NCBI GenBank assembly: GCA_913775795.1
Contig: CAJYLT010000081.1
Span: 1 to 37,503 of the forward strand
Length of the DNA stretch: 37,503 bases
Source of the DNA: an uncultured Sphingomonas sp.
GTDB taxonomy: Bacteria; Pseudomonadota; Alphaproteobacteria; Sphingomonadales; Sphingomonadaceae
Direction: 5' to 3'
The notes under the pieces are model-generated. The model had not been told where the DNA came from and did not search any database. It saw nothing but the letters and a program-made list of their open reading frames with translations. Shown piece by piece: positions 1-6,475 of this stretch; the stretch's first letter is position 1; every line of letters begins with the position of its first letter. A program made the position numbers and the translations under genes.

Positions 1-60
1 GAGACGCGCGCCGCCGTCCGCGACCTCATCGCTTGCCTCGCTTCGTCGCAGGGTCGATAA
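1..60 (+). CDS. C-terminal end of a gene, possibly dephospho-CoA kinase (partial)
   Basis: The first 60 bases read in frame 1 as a 19-residue tail (beginning ETRAAVRDLIACL) ending in TAA, six bases before the dnaQ start. The gene begins outside the window. The tail resembles the end of dephospho-CoA kinase (CoaE), and coaE often lies directly before dnaQ in sphingomonads. That identification rests on position and a short, weakly informative tail, so it is tentative. The tight spacing suggests co-transcription with dnaQ. Confidence 0.5.
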   Translation, partial: ETRAAVRDLIACLASSQGR

Positions 61-66
61 GGGGGC

Positions 67-771
67 ATGCGTGAAATCGTCTTCGACACCGAAACGACGG
101 GACTGAGCTTCCCCGGCGGCGACCGCCTCGTCGAGATTGGGTGTGTCGAGCTGGTCAACCGGGTCGAGACCGGCCGCGTCTTCCACGTCTATCTCAATCC
201 CGAACGCTCGATGCCGGCCGAGGCGCAGGCAGTGCACGGCCTGTCCGACGCGTTCCTTTCCGACAAGAAGCGGTTTCACGAGGAATGCGAGGCGTTCCTC
301 GAGTTCATCGCCGACGCGCCGCTGATCGCGCATAATGCTGGCTTCGACTTCGCCTTCATCAACGGCGAGCTCGGCAAATGCGGCCGGCCGCTCGTCTGCA
401 CGTCGCGGATGGTGGACACGCTCGCGATCGCGCGCCAGCGGCTGCCTGGCGCCAAGCATACGCTCGACGCGCTCTGCTCGCGCTTCGGCATCGACCGCAG
501 CCGCCGCGTGCTCCACGGCGCGCTGCTCGATGCGCAGTTGCTGGCGCAGGTCTATGTCGAGTTGTCGGGCGGGCGGCAGATCGGTCTCGGCCTCGTCGCC
601 GAACCGGTTGCCGCTGTGTCGCCCGTCCCGGTGTGCGCCCCGACCGCCGCGAATGTCCGTGCGCCGCGTATCTTTTCCGCCACGCCTTCGGAACTAGAGC
701 GCCACGCAGCCTTTGTTGCGGGCCTCAAGGACCCGCTCTGGGGCCAAGCCGATCCTGTCGTCGCGGGCTGA
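67..771 (+). CDS. dnaQ: DNA polymerase III epsilon subunit (3'-5' proofreading exonuclease)
   Basis: This is the DEDDh proofreading exonuclease of the replicative polymerase holoenzyme, 234 aa, close to the usual length. ExoI motif FDTETTG gives acidic residues D7 and E9. ExoII is HNAGFDF (about 89-95, D94). ExoIII is HGALLDAQ with H149 and D154. All metal-binding acids and the general-base histidine are therefore present. The C-terminal 60 residues are Ala/Pro/Val-rich and less conserved, as in epsilon subunits where this part contacts the alpha subunit. The ATG lies six bases after the preceding stop, and the sequence begins at the expected conserved N-terminus. Confidence 0.95.
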   Translation: MREIVFDTETTGLSFPGGDRLVEIGCVELVNRVETGRVFHVYLNPERSMPAEAQAVHGLSDAFLSDKKRFHEECEAFLEFIADAPLIAHNAGFDFAFINGELGKCGRPLVCTSRMVDTLAIARQRLPGAKHTLDALCSRFGIDRSRRVLHGALLDAQLLAQVYVELSGGRQIGLGLVAEPVAAVSPVPVCAPTAANVRAPRIFSATPSELERHAAFVAGLKDPLWGQADPVVAG

Positions 772-804
772 GGCCCGCGGCGCCCAACAAGAAGGAGAAA
801 GAAG

Positions 805-1404
805 ATGGACGTCCGTGTTTCGGGACATCAGGTGGAAACCGGCGATGCCCTCAAGACCCACGTGACCGACCGTCTTCAGGGGATCGCCGACAAATATTTC
901 AGTCGCGCGATCTCGGCCCAGGTGGTGTTCGGCAAGGGGCCGCACGACCATGGCTTCACCTGCGACATCGTCGCGCACGTGATGCAGGGCCTCATTCTGA
1001 AGAGCGCGAACACCGGCCAGGACGCGCATGGCGCGTTCGACGGCGCCGCCGACAAGATCGAGAAGCAGTTGCGCCGCTACATGCGCCGCCTGAAGGACCG
1101 CAACGCCGGTCAGGCGAATGCGGTCGCCGACTCGATGGCCTACGACAATTCGAGCTTCGATGCCGGCTACACCGTGTTCGGCGACGGCGGCGAGCATGAG
1201 GAGGAAGTCGCCGACGCCCCCCTCGTCATCGCCGAGACGCGTGTGGATGTGCCCAGCGCCAGCGTCAGCGACGCGGTGATGATGCTCGACCTGCGCAACA
1301 CCAACGCGCTCCTGTTCAAGAATAGCGGGACGGATGCCTACAACATGGTCTATCGGCGCCACGACGGGACGATCGGATGGGTCGAGCCCAACCGCGCGGG
1401 ATGA
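805..1404 (+). CDS. raiA: Ribosome hibernation-promoting factor, long form
   Basis: 199-aa long-form HPF/RaiA. The N-terminal half (about 1-105) is the S30AE domain that binds the 30S decoding region and blocks tRNA and mRNA. The C-terminal part (about 130-195, containing VMMLDLRNTNALLFKN and ending in GTIGWVEP) is the dimerisation domain that lets one protein join two ribosomes into 100S dimers. The start is ATG with an AAGGAG ribosome-binding site about seven bases upstream. It sits one base before ptsN, an arrangement familiar from the rpoN-hpf-ptsN neighbourhood, although no rpoN is visible here. Its likely role is stationary-phase and stress ribosome storage. Confidence 0.93.
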   Translation: MDVRVSGHQVETGDALKTHVTDRLQGIADKYFSRAISAQVVFGKGPHDHGFTCDIVAHVMQGLILKSANTGQDAHGAFDGAADKIEKQLRRYMRRLKDRNAGQANAVADSMAYDNSSFDAGYTVFGDGGEHEEEVADAPLVIAETRVDVPSASVSDAVMMLDLRNTNALLFKNSGTDAYNMVYRRHDGTIGWVEPNRAG

Positions 1405-1405
1405 C

Positions 1406-1873
1406 GTGACCGACCTTAGTGACCTGATCGCGCCGGAGGCGGTGGTCGTCGACCTCGCCCCCGGCAACAAGAAAGCCCTGTTCCAGCAGCTTGCGGCCGC
1501 GGCCGCAGGCCCGCTGGACGTGGAGCCCAAGCTGCTGCTCGATCGCCTCACCGCGCGCGAGAAGCTGGGCTCGACGGGGTTCGGCGGCGGCATTGCCATC
1601 CCGCACGCGCGGATCGAGAGCGCGAACCGCGTCCAAGGCCTGTTCGCGCGGCTATCGGGCGGCGTCGATTTCCAGGCGGTTGACGGCCTGCCCGTCGACC
1701 TCGTGCTGCTGCTCGTCTCCCCCGTCGATGCGGGGGGCGAGCATCTGAAGGCGCTGGCGCGCGTGTCGCGGCGGCTTCGCGACATCGCTTTTGCCGACAA
1801 GCTGCGCGGGGCGGGTTCGCGCGATGCCATCTACGCGTTGCTGACGGGGGTCGAGGCGCGCGATGCCGCCTGA
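1406..1873 (+). CDS. ptsN: PTS IIA-like nitrogen-regulatory protein PtsN
   Basis: 155-aa EIIA-Ntr protein. The phosphorylatable histidine lies in IPHARI (H67), inside the family pattern GSTGFGGGIAIPHARI. It receives phosphate from NPr in the nitrogen PTS and acts as a regulator rather than a sugar transporter. I chose the GTG at 1406, one base after the raiA stop, because the reading MTDLSDLIAPEAV matches the normal N-terminus. The open frame extends further upstream (an ATG at 1334), but that stretch overlaps raiA and is not PtsN-like. The 3' end overlaps the next gene by 11 bases, suggesting translational coupling. Confidence 0.93.
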   Translation: MTDLSDLIAPEAVVVDLAPGNKKALFQQLAAAAAGPLDVEPKLLLDRLTAREKLGSTGFGGGIAIPHARIESANRVQGLFARLSGGVDFQAVDGLPVDLVLLLVSPVDAGGEHLKALARVSRRLRDIAFADKLRGAGSRDAIYALLTGVEARDAA

Positions 1874-2336
1874 ACCCGGCGCGGGCGGCGGCGGGGGTGA
1901 AGCGGCGCATTTCCGCGCGCTCGAATCGCTCTATGCCGCCGCGCCGATCAACCAGTTGTTCGACTCCTCGCTCGAAATCGCCGAGCCCGGCCTTGCCCGA
2001 ATCCGGTTCACGATCGACGAACGCTATTTCCATGCGGGCGGCGCGGCGCACGGGACGAGCTATTTCAAGATGCTCGACGATGCCGCCTTCTACGCGTGCA
2101 ACAGCCTGGTCACCGACCGCTTCCTGCTCACCACCCAATTCAACCTCCTGTTCACCCGCCCGCTCGGCGAAGGGCCGGTGACGGCGGAGGGGCGCTGGAT
2201 CAGCGGCCGACGGCGCGTGTTCGTCGCCGATGCGCGGCTGATCGACGAGGAGGGCGAAGAGGTCGCGCGCGGCACCGGCACCTTCATGCGCAGCCGCATC
2301 GCCCTCGCCTCGCTGCCCGGTTACGCCCGCCCGTGA
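1863..2336 (+). CDS. PaaI-like hotdog-fold thioesterase
   Basis: 157-aa single hotdog-fold protein of the PaaI/YigI group, which hydrolyses acyl-CoA thioesters of unknown physiological identity. The N-terminal 12 residues are Gly-rich and probably disordered. The hotdog helix is around HAGGAAHGTSYFKMLDDAAF (about 59-78). It is followed by the strands FLLTTQFNLLFTRP and VTAEGRWIS that are typical of the family. The substrate cannot be read from sequence. The start ATG lies inside the end of ptsN, so this is probably the next gene of the same transcript. Confidence 0.82.
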   Translation: MPPEPGAGGGGGEAAHFRALESLYAAAPINQLFDSSLEIAEPGLARIRFTIDERYFHAGGAAHGTSYFKMLDDAAFYACNSLVTDRFLLTTQFNLLFTRPLGEGPVTAEGRWISGRRRVFVADARLIDEEGEEVARGTGTFMRSRIALASLPGYARP

Positions 2337-2346
2337 GTGCAGGGGC

Positions 2347-2676
2347 GTGAGCCGCCTGACCAGCGCGATGCGCGTGTCGGCACTGGTCCGGCGTGTGCAT
2401 CAGGCGGGCGGCAGCGCGATGGTGCTGGCGCGCGGCGACGAGACGGGCGGCGCGATCCTGGTCCTGTTGCTCGACCGCGGCGAGAACCCGCGGTTTCGCG
2501 AGCGCGGCCTTGGCGAGGCGGGCAAGTTGATCGAGTCGGGACCGGCGGGACTCGATTCGCCGGGCGTCTCCGAATATTGGCAGCGGCGCCGGGCGCGTGA
2601 TCCCGATCTGTGGGTGGTGGAGGTCGATGTCGCAGACGGGGACCGGCTCGCCGACGAAACCATCGCCTCGACTTGA
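2347..2676 (+). CDS. DUF1491 family protein
   Basis: 109-aa protein that matches the DUF1491 family of small alphaproteobacterial proteins of unknown function. Recognisable parts are the N-terminal SAMRVSALVRRVHQAGGSAMV, a central strand region (ILVLLLDRG) and the late acidic stretch DLWVVEVDVADGDRLADE. No signal peptide, membrane segment or catalytic motif is apparent. It begins at GTG, 10 bases after the thioesterase stop, so it is probably the last gene of the raiA-ptsN transcript. Confidence 0.75.
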   Translation: MSRLTSAMRVSALVRRVHQAGGSAMVLARGDETGGAILVLLLDRGENPRFRERGLGEAGKLIESGPAGLDSPGVSEYWQRRRARDPDLWVVEVDVADGDRLADETIAST

Positions 2677-2701
2677 CAATGCCGCACTGCACAAGGATAG
2701 G
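2673..2701 (+). promoter_or_regulatory. Candidate sigma-70 promoter for the SleB-like gene
   Basis: A perfect -35 hexamer TTGACA (2673-2678) overlaps the end of the DUF1491 gene. Seventeen bases later comes GATAGG (2696-2701), a weak -10 with three of six matches. Transcription from here would give a GC-rich leader of about 140 bases before the ATG at 2846. That leader contains a possible stem, CCCCGCC (2703-2709) with GGCGGGG (2730-2736). I recognise no known riboswitch in the leader. Confidence 0.35.
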
Positions 2702-2845
2702 CCCCCGCCTGTCTTAATGGCGTTGTGCCGGCGGGGTGCGATCCCGGTGGTTACGCAGTCGGGGGGAAGCCCGGCGCGGTTCGATGGGCTGTCCTGAACG
2801 CCCCTCCGCCCGTGTCGCGCGCCAACCGCACATGTACGAACGAAG

Positions 2846-3490
2846 ATGAAATCTTGGGCACGCGCCGCGATCATCGCGGTGGTGACTTCATGCGCAGGCA
2901 TATCGGTCTGCGTTTCGACGCCGGGTTTTGCGACCGGTGTCGCGGGGCAAGTGATGAACGCCCCCTACCCCAGCCAGGTTCCGACGCCGCCGCCGCCGAT
3001 CGTGCCCGCGGAGTGGACGTCCGAAGAGCCCGCCGGCACCCCCTCCGGCACGACCCCCGTCCAGACATCCGCCGATTTCGACACGCTGCGCGATGCCGTC
3101 GCCGCACAGTCAGTGCCGAGCGATATGGATCGCCAGCTCAAGTGCCTCGCCACCGGCATCTATTACGAGGCGCAGGGCGAACCGCTGCACGGCCAGCTCG
3201 CCGTTGCGGAAGTGATCCTCAACCGCACGCGGTCGGGTCGTTTCCCCAGCGACGTGTGCAAGGTGCTGACGCAGCCCGGCCAGTTCAGCTTCGTGCGCGG
3301 CGGGCGTCTTCCCGCGGCACAGCCCGCGCGCCAGGCGTGGCACACCGCCGTCGCCGTCGCCAAGGTGGCGAAGAACGAGCTGTGGGAAAGCAAGGCGGGC
3401 AAGGCGCTGTTCTTCCACGCGCGCAGCGTCTCGCCGAGCTGGAACCGCGCCAAGATCGCGATGCTCGGCAACCACATCTTCTATCGCTGA
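2846..3490 (+). CDS. SleB-like cell-wall hydrolase (exported)
   Basis: 214-aa protein with an N-terminal hydrophobic export segment (about 6-30). A Pro/Thr-rich linker (about 40-75) follows, then a C-terminal Hydrolase_2/SleB domain (about 95-214). Family landmarks are CLATGIYYEAQGEP, with the catalytic glutamate in YYEA, then VAEVILNRTRSGRFP and the final FFHARSVSPSW. The family cleaves peptidoglycan glycan strands. In alphaproteobacteria it is common outside spore formers, where it serves wall remodelling. It stands as its own unit behind a long leader and is followed 30 bases later by mmcB. Confidence 0.88.
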   Translation: MKSWARAAIIAVVTSCAGISVCVSTPGFATGVAGQVMNAPYPSQVPTPPPPIVPAEWTSEEPAGTPSGTTPVQTSADFDTLRDAVAAQSVPSDMDRQLKCLATGIYYEAQGEPLHGQLAVAEVILNRTRSGRFPSDVCKVLTQPGQFSFVRGGRLPAAQPARQAWHTAVAVAKVAKNELWESKAGKALFFHARSVSPSWNRAKIAMLGNHIFYR

Positions 3491-3501
3491 GACTTTTCAG
3501 C

Positions 3502-3516
3502 GTTCCTTTAATGTTC
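3502..3516 (+). promoter_or_regulatory. LexA (SOS) box upstream of mmcB
   Basis: The sequence GTTC-CTTTAAT-GTTC matches exactly the direct-repeat LexA operator GTTC-N7-GTTC of alphaproteobacteria, with the usual AT-rich middle. It ends 12 bases before the ATG of mmcB at 3529, so a bound repressor would cover the promoter or start region. mmcB is a known SOS target in Caulobacter, which supports the reading. Confidence 0.82.
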
Positions 3517-3528
3517 TAAGTGTCGGCG

Positions 3529-4017
3529 ATGGCCTCCCTGCCCGCCGACACCCTTGCCCCCCTGCTCGCCACCGATGTGGCGCGCGGCGTGTGCCGGCTG
3601 CTCGTGCGGCACGACGTGATGGCGATCGCCGAAATGCCGCTGGAGGGCGGGCGGCGTGCCGACCTGATGGGGATCGACGCCGCGGGGCGGCTGGTGATCG
3701 TCGAGATCAAGGTGTCGCGCGCCGACCTGCTCGGCGACGCCAAATGGACCGATTATCTCGATCACTGCGACCGCTTCTATTGGGCGGTGCCCGAGGGGTT
3801 CGATACGCGCCCGCTCGACGGCCCGGCCTTTCTGCCCGAGCGAACGGGGGTGATCGTTGCCGACCGCTACGACGCGGCGGTGCTGCGAGAGCCGGCGACC
3901 CACGCACTGGCGGCTGCGACGCGCAAGCGCTGCACGCTGGCACTGGCGCGGCGGGCGGCACGGCGGATGATGGCGGCGATCGACCCGGACGGCATCGCGC
4001 GAGAGGCGGGGTTCTGA
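3529..4017 (+). CDS. mmcB: MmcB family DNA repair protein
   Basis: 162-aa protein of the MmcB family, which in Caulobacter is SOS-induced and contributes to mitomycin C resistance. The fold is nuclease-like. The segment RRADLMGIDAAGRLVIVEIK (about 41-60) carries the D...ExK pattern of PD-(D/E)XK enzymes. It is followed by DLLGDAKWTDYLDHCDRFYWAV, also a family hallmark. The ATG at 3529 is chosen. A GTG at 3520 is an alternative, but it sits three bases from the LexA box. No clear Shine-Dalgarno precedes either start, so the mRNA may have a very short leader. Confidence 0.87.
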   Translation: MASLPADTLAPLLATDVARGVCRLLVRHDVMAIAEMPLEGGRRADLMGIDAAGRLVIVEIKVSRADLLGDAKWTDYLDHCDRFYWAVPEGFDTRPLDGPAFLPERTGVIVADRYDAAVLREPATHALAAATRKRCTLALARRAARRMMAAIDPDGIAREAGF

Positions 4018-4029
4018 ACCTCTCGCCGT

Positions 4030-4113
4030 TCGTCACCCCTGCGAAAGCTGGGGTCGTTGGCGTTTAGCTCGCGACTTCACCGCAAGCGACCCCGGCTTTC
4101 GCTGGGGCGACGA
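4030..4113. repeat. REP-like palindrome doublet between convergent genes
   Basis: Two 27-base arms (4030-4056 and 4087-4113) are inverted copies with 24 of 27 matches, separated by a 30-base loop. Each arm is itself a small palindrome: ACCCCTGC and GCTGGGGT flank a GAAA tetraloop in the first arm. This is the format of REP/BIME-type intergenic elements. Copies of this kind (CCCC..GCGAAAGC..GGGG) are common between genes in sphingomonads, from general knowledge. It lies between the convergent mmcB and ankyrin genes and could also end transcription from both sides. Confidence 0.75.
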
Positions 4114-4122
4114 CCATCGGCT

Positions 4123-4713
4123 TTACTTCAGCACCGGCCCTACCGAACGGCGCGCCGCATTCTTCGGCGCATCGACCAGCAGCTTGGCGATCGCGGTCGA
4201 GCGGGTGTCGCGCTTGGCATAGTCGCGCGCCGACATGCCCGCGGCGATATCGGTCTTGTCCGGGTCGGCCCCGGCGGCGAGCAGCGTGCGCACCATGTCG
4301 AACCGGCGCATCTGCACCGCGCGGATCAGCGGCGTCTCCCCGCTCGAATTGGCGGCGTCGGGGTTGGCCTTGTACCGCACAAGGATCTCGACCCCCTCGT
4401 CGAAGCCGTTGGCGACGGCGATCAGCATCGGCGTCTCGCCGCGCGCATCGCCGATATCGGGGTTCGCGCCCTTTTGCAGCAGGAAGCGCAGATAGACCGG
4501 GTCGCTGCGCTTGGTGACGATGTGCAGCGCGCCCTCGCCGCTCACGCGGTCGCGCGTGTTGATGATCGTCTGGCCGGGCGCGCCGAGGATTTCGTTGACC
4601 TTGTTGGCCTCCGACTTCTTCACGGCTTCGAGAAACTTGTACCCCTCGGAAAATTGCTGCGCGCCTGCGGGCACTGCAAGGGTGAGGGCGGCGAGAGCGA
4701 AAGCGAACTTCAT
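4123..4713 (-). CDS. Exported ankyrin-repeat protein
   Basis: 196-aa protein with a cleavable signal peptide (about 1-19, ending PAGA-QQ). Ankyrin repeats follow at about 60-165, with three clear units starting at EGALHIVTKRSDPVYLRFLL, GETPMLIAVANGFDEGVEIL and GETPLIRAVQMRRFDMVRTL. Ankyrin repeats mediate protein-protein contacts, and the periplasmic partner is unknown. The open frame continues far upstream across the SCO gene. I chose the ATG at 4713 because it starts the signal peptide and has AGGAA 12 bases upstream. It is divergent from the SCO gene. Confidence 0.85.
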   Translation of the reverse strand: MKFAFALAALTLAVPAGAQQFSEGYKFLEAVKKSEANKVNEILGAPGQTIINTRDRVSGEGALHIVTKRSDPVYLRFLLQKGANPDIGDARGETPMLIAVANGFDEGVEILVRYKANPDAANSSGETPLIRAVQMRRFDMVRTLLAAGADPDKTDIAAGMSARDYAKRDTRSTAIAKLLVDAPKNAARRSVGPVLK

Positions 4714-4782
4714 CACGGGCAAACGTTCCTGTCGGGCGGTGGCTTGCGGATCACCGGCTAACAGATCATGGCTGGCGACGCC

Positions 4783-5373
4783 ATGAACGATCGTCGTTTT
4801 CGCCTGCTCTTCGCGCCGCTGATCCTTGCCCTGTCCGCCTGCGGGGCCACGCCGAAGGAGGCGCCGCCGCTGGAGGGTGCGCGGATCGGCGGCCCGTTCA
4901 CGCTCACCGACCAGAATGGCCGCAGCTTCAGCGACAAGCAGCTCGCCAGCAAATGGCGGATCATGTATTTCGGCTACACCTTCTGCCCCGATGTCTGCCC
5001 GGTCGACATGGCCAACATCACCGCCGGGTTGAAGGCGTTCGAGGCGAGCGATCCCGCACGCGCGGCCAAGGTCGTGCCGATCTTCGTCACCGTCGATCCT
5101 GCCCGCGACACGCCTGCAGTGCTCAGGCAGTTCGTCGCGAACTTCCACCCGCGCACGGTCGGCCTGACCGGCGATGCGAAGACGATGGCGGGCGTGGAAA
5201 AGGCGTTCGCGATCTTTGCCCAGCGCAAGGAAGGGGCGACGCCGGGCAGCTACCTGATGGACCATAGCCGCCAGACCTATCTGATCGACGGCGCGGGCAA
5301 GCCGATCGCGCTCGTTCCCGCAGACGAGAGCGGCAGGGCGGTCGCCGACCTGCTCGACAAATGGGTGTCGTGA
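4783..5373 (+). CDS. SCO1/SenC family copper chaperone lipoprotein
   Basis: 196-aa thioredoxin-fold protein of the SCO family, which helps assemble the CuA centre of cytochrome oxidase or handles thiol redox. The N-terminus is a lipoprotein signal with lipobox LSAC, so it is probably membrane-anchored in the periplasm. Copper-ligand residues are C68 and C72 in CPDVC, and H161 in LMDHSR. Start is ATG 4783. An ATG at 4768 is possible but would add five residues ahead of the signal. The last bases overlap the YcgN gene. No oxidase genes are nearby in the window. Confidence 0.9.
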   Translation: MNDRRFRLLFAPLILALSACGATPKEAPPLEGARIGGPFTLTDQNGRSFSDKQLASKWRIMYFGYTFCPDVCPVDMANITAGLKAFEASDPARAAKVVPIFVTVDPARDTPAVLRQFVANFHPRTVGLTGDAKTMAGVEKAFAIFAQRKEGATPGSYLMDHSRQTYLIDGAGKPIALVPADESGRAVADLLDKWVS

Positions 5374-5807
5374 CCGACCGCTTCTGGGAGGACACGCCGC
5401 TCGACCGGCTGGACCGCGCGCAGTGGGAGGCACTGTGCGACGGCTGCGGCAAATGCTGTCTGCACAAGCTGGAGGACGAGGATACGGGCGAACTGGCTGC
5501 GACCAACGTCGCCTGCCGGCTGCTCGATCGCGAGACCGCGCGGTGCAAGGACTATCGCAACCGCCGCGCCTATGTCCCCGACTGCATGCGCCTGACCGCG
5601 CGGGGCGTGATGCAGGGGATCGCCTGGCTCCCCTCGACCTGCGCCTATCGGTTGCGCGGCGAGGGGCTGCCGCTGCCCGACTGGCATTATCTCGTCAGCG
5701 GCGATCCGGAGGCGGTGCACCGCGCGGGGGAGTCGGTGCGCGGCTGGACGGTGAGCGAGGACGATGCCGGCGACCTCGAACATCATCTGACCGACCGGCC
5801 GCTGTAG
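5370..5807 (+). CDS. YcgN family cysteine-cluster protein (UPF0260)
   Basis: 145-aa protein of the YcgN/UPF0260 family. The early CDGCGKCCLHK cluster, followed by NVACRLLD, C..YRNR, PDC and STCAYRL, matches the family's conserved cysteine spacing. This suggests a metal or Fe-S site of unknown function. I chose the GTG at 5370, which overlaps the SCO stop as GTGA. An in-frame ATG at 5361 is the alternative. It ends two bases before the next gene, so SCO, YcgN and the metalloprotease form one tight unit. Confidence 0.85.
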   Translation: MTDRFWEDTPLDRLDRAQWEALCDGCGKCCLHKLEDEDTGELAATNVACRLLDRETARCKDYRNRRAYVPDCMRLTARGVMQGIAWLPSTCAYRLRGEGLPLPDWHYLVSGDPEAVHRAGESVRGWTVSEDDAGDLEHHLTDRPL

Positions 5808-5809
5808 CC

Positions 5810-6475
5810 GTGGAGGGGATCGAGGTCGTCCGCCACCCGCGCGCGCGGCGGATGCGGCTGTCGGTCGATCCGGCCAGCGGCCTCGTCCGCCTGACGCTGC
5901 CCCCGCGCGGGTCGAAGCGCGACGGGCTCGCCTGGGCGGCGAGCAAGCAGGACTGGATCGAGGCGCAGCGCGCCCGCCTGCCCCGCGCGGTACCGTTCGT
6001 GCCGGGCGCGATCATCCCGTTCGGCGATGGCGACCTGATGCTCGAATGGCGGTCAGGAGCCGCGCGGACGCCGGGGCGGGAGGGCGACCGGCTGATCGTT
6101 GGCGGTCCCGCCGAGGGTTTCAGCGGCCGGATCGAGCGATGGCTGAAGCGCGAAGCGCTGGGCGTACTGACCGCCGAGACGCTGGCGGTGGCCGGGCGGG
6201 CAGGGGTGTCGATCGAGCGCGTGGCGATCGGCGACGCGCGTGCGCGCTGGGGCAGCTGCTCGGCGGGCGGGGCGATCCGCTATAGCTGGCGGCTGATCCT
6301 CGCGCCCGCTTATGTCCGCCGGTTCGTCGTCGCGCACGAGGTCGCGCACCGGCTGCACATGAACCACGGCCCGGCGTTTCATGCGCTCGAGCGGGAACTG
6401 CTCGGCGCCGATCCGCGGCCGGCGAGGGCGTGGCTGCGCCGTCACGGCGCTGGCCTTCACTGGTTCGGGAAGTAG
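5810..6475 (+). CDS. YgjP-like M48-type zinc metallopeptidase
   Basis: 221-aa protein of the YgjP/DUF45 group (SprT-like fold). The zinc motif is HEVAHRLHMNH (176-186), the HExxH plus downstream His pattern of the family. It is preceded by ARWGSCSAGGAIRYSWRLIL, the other hallmark. No signal peptide is seen, so it is cytosolic. The substrate is unknown. Start is GTG 5810, two bases after the YcgN stop. The open frame runs further upstream but overlaps YcgN. The 3' end overlaps the convergent PBP gene by 19 bases. Confidence 0.87.
   Translation: MEGIEVVRHPRARRMRLSVDPASGLVRLTLPPRGSKRDGLAWAASKQDWIEAQRARLPRAVPFVPGAIIPFGDGDLMLEWRSGAARTPGREGDRLIVGGPAEGFSGRIERWLKREALGVLTAETLAVAGRAGVSIERVAIGDARARWGSCSAGGAIRYSWRLILAPAYVRRFVVAHEVAHRLHMNHGPAFHALERELLGADPRPARAWLRRHGAGLHWFGK

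Noticed and set aside
694..1830. 378-aa minus-strand frame over raiA and ptsN
   Set aside because: Antisense of two clearly identified genes, low-complexity composition.
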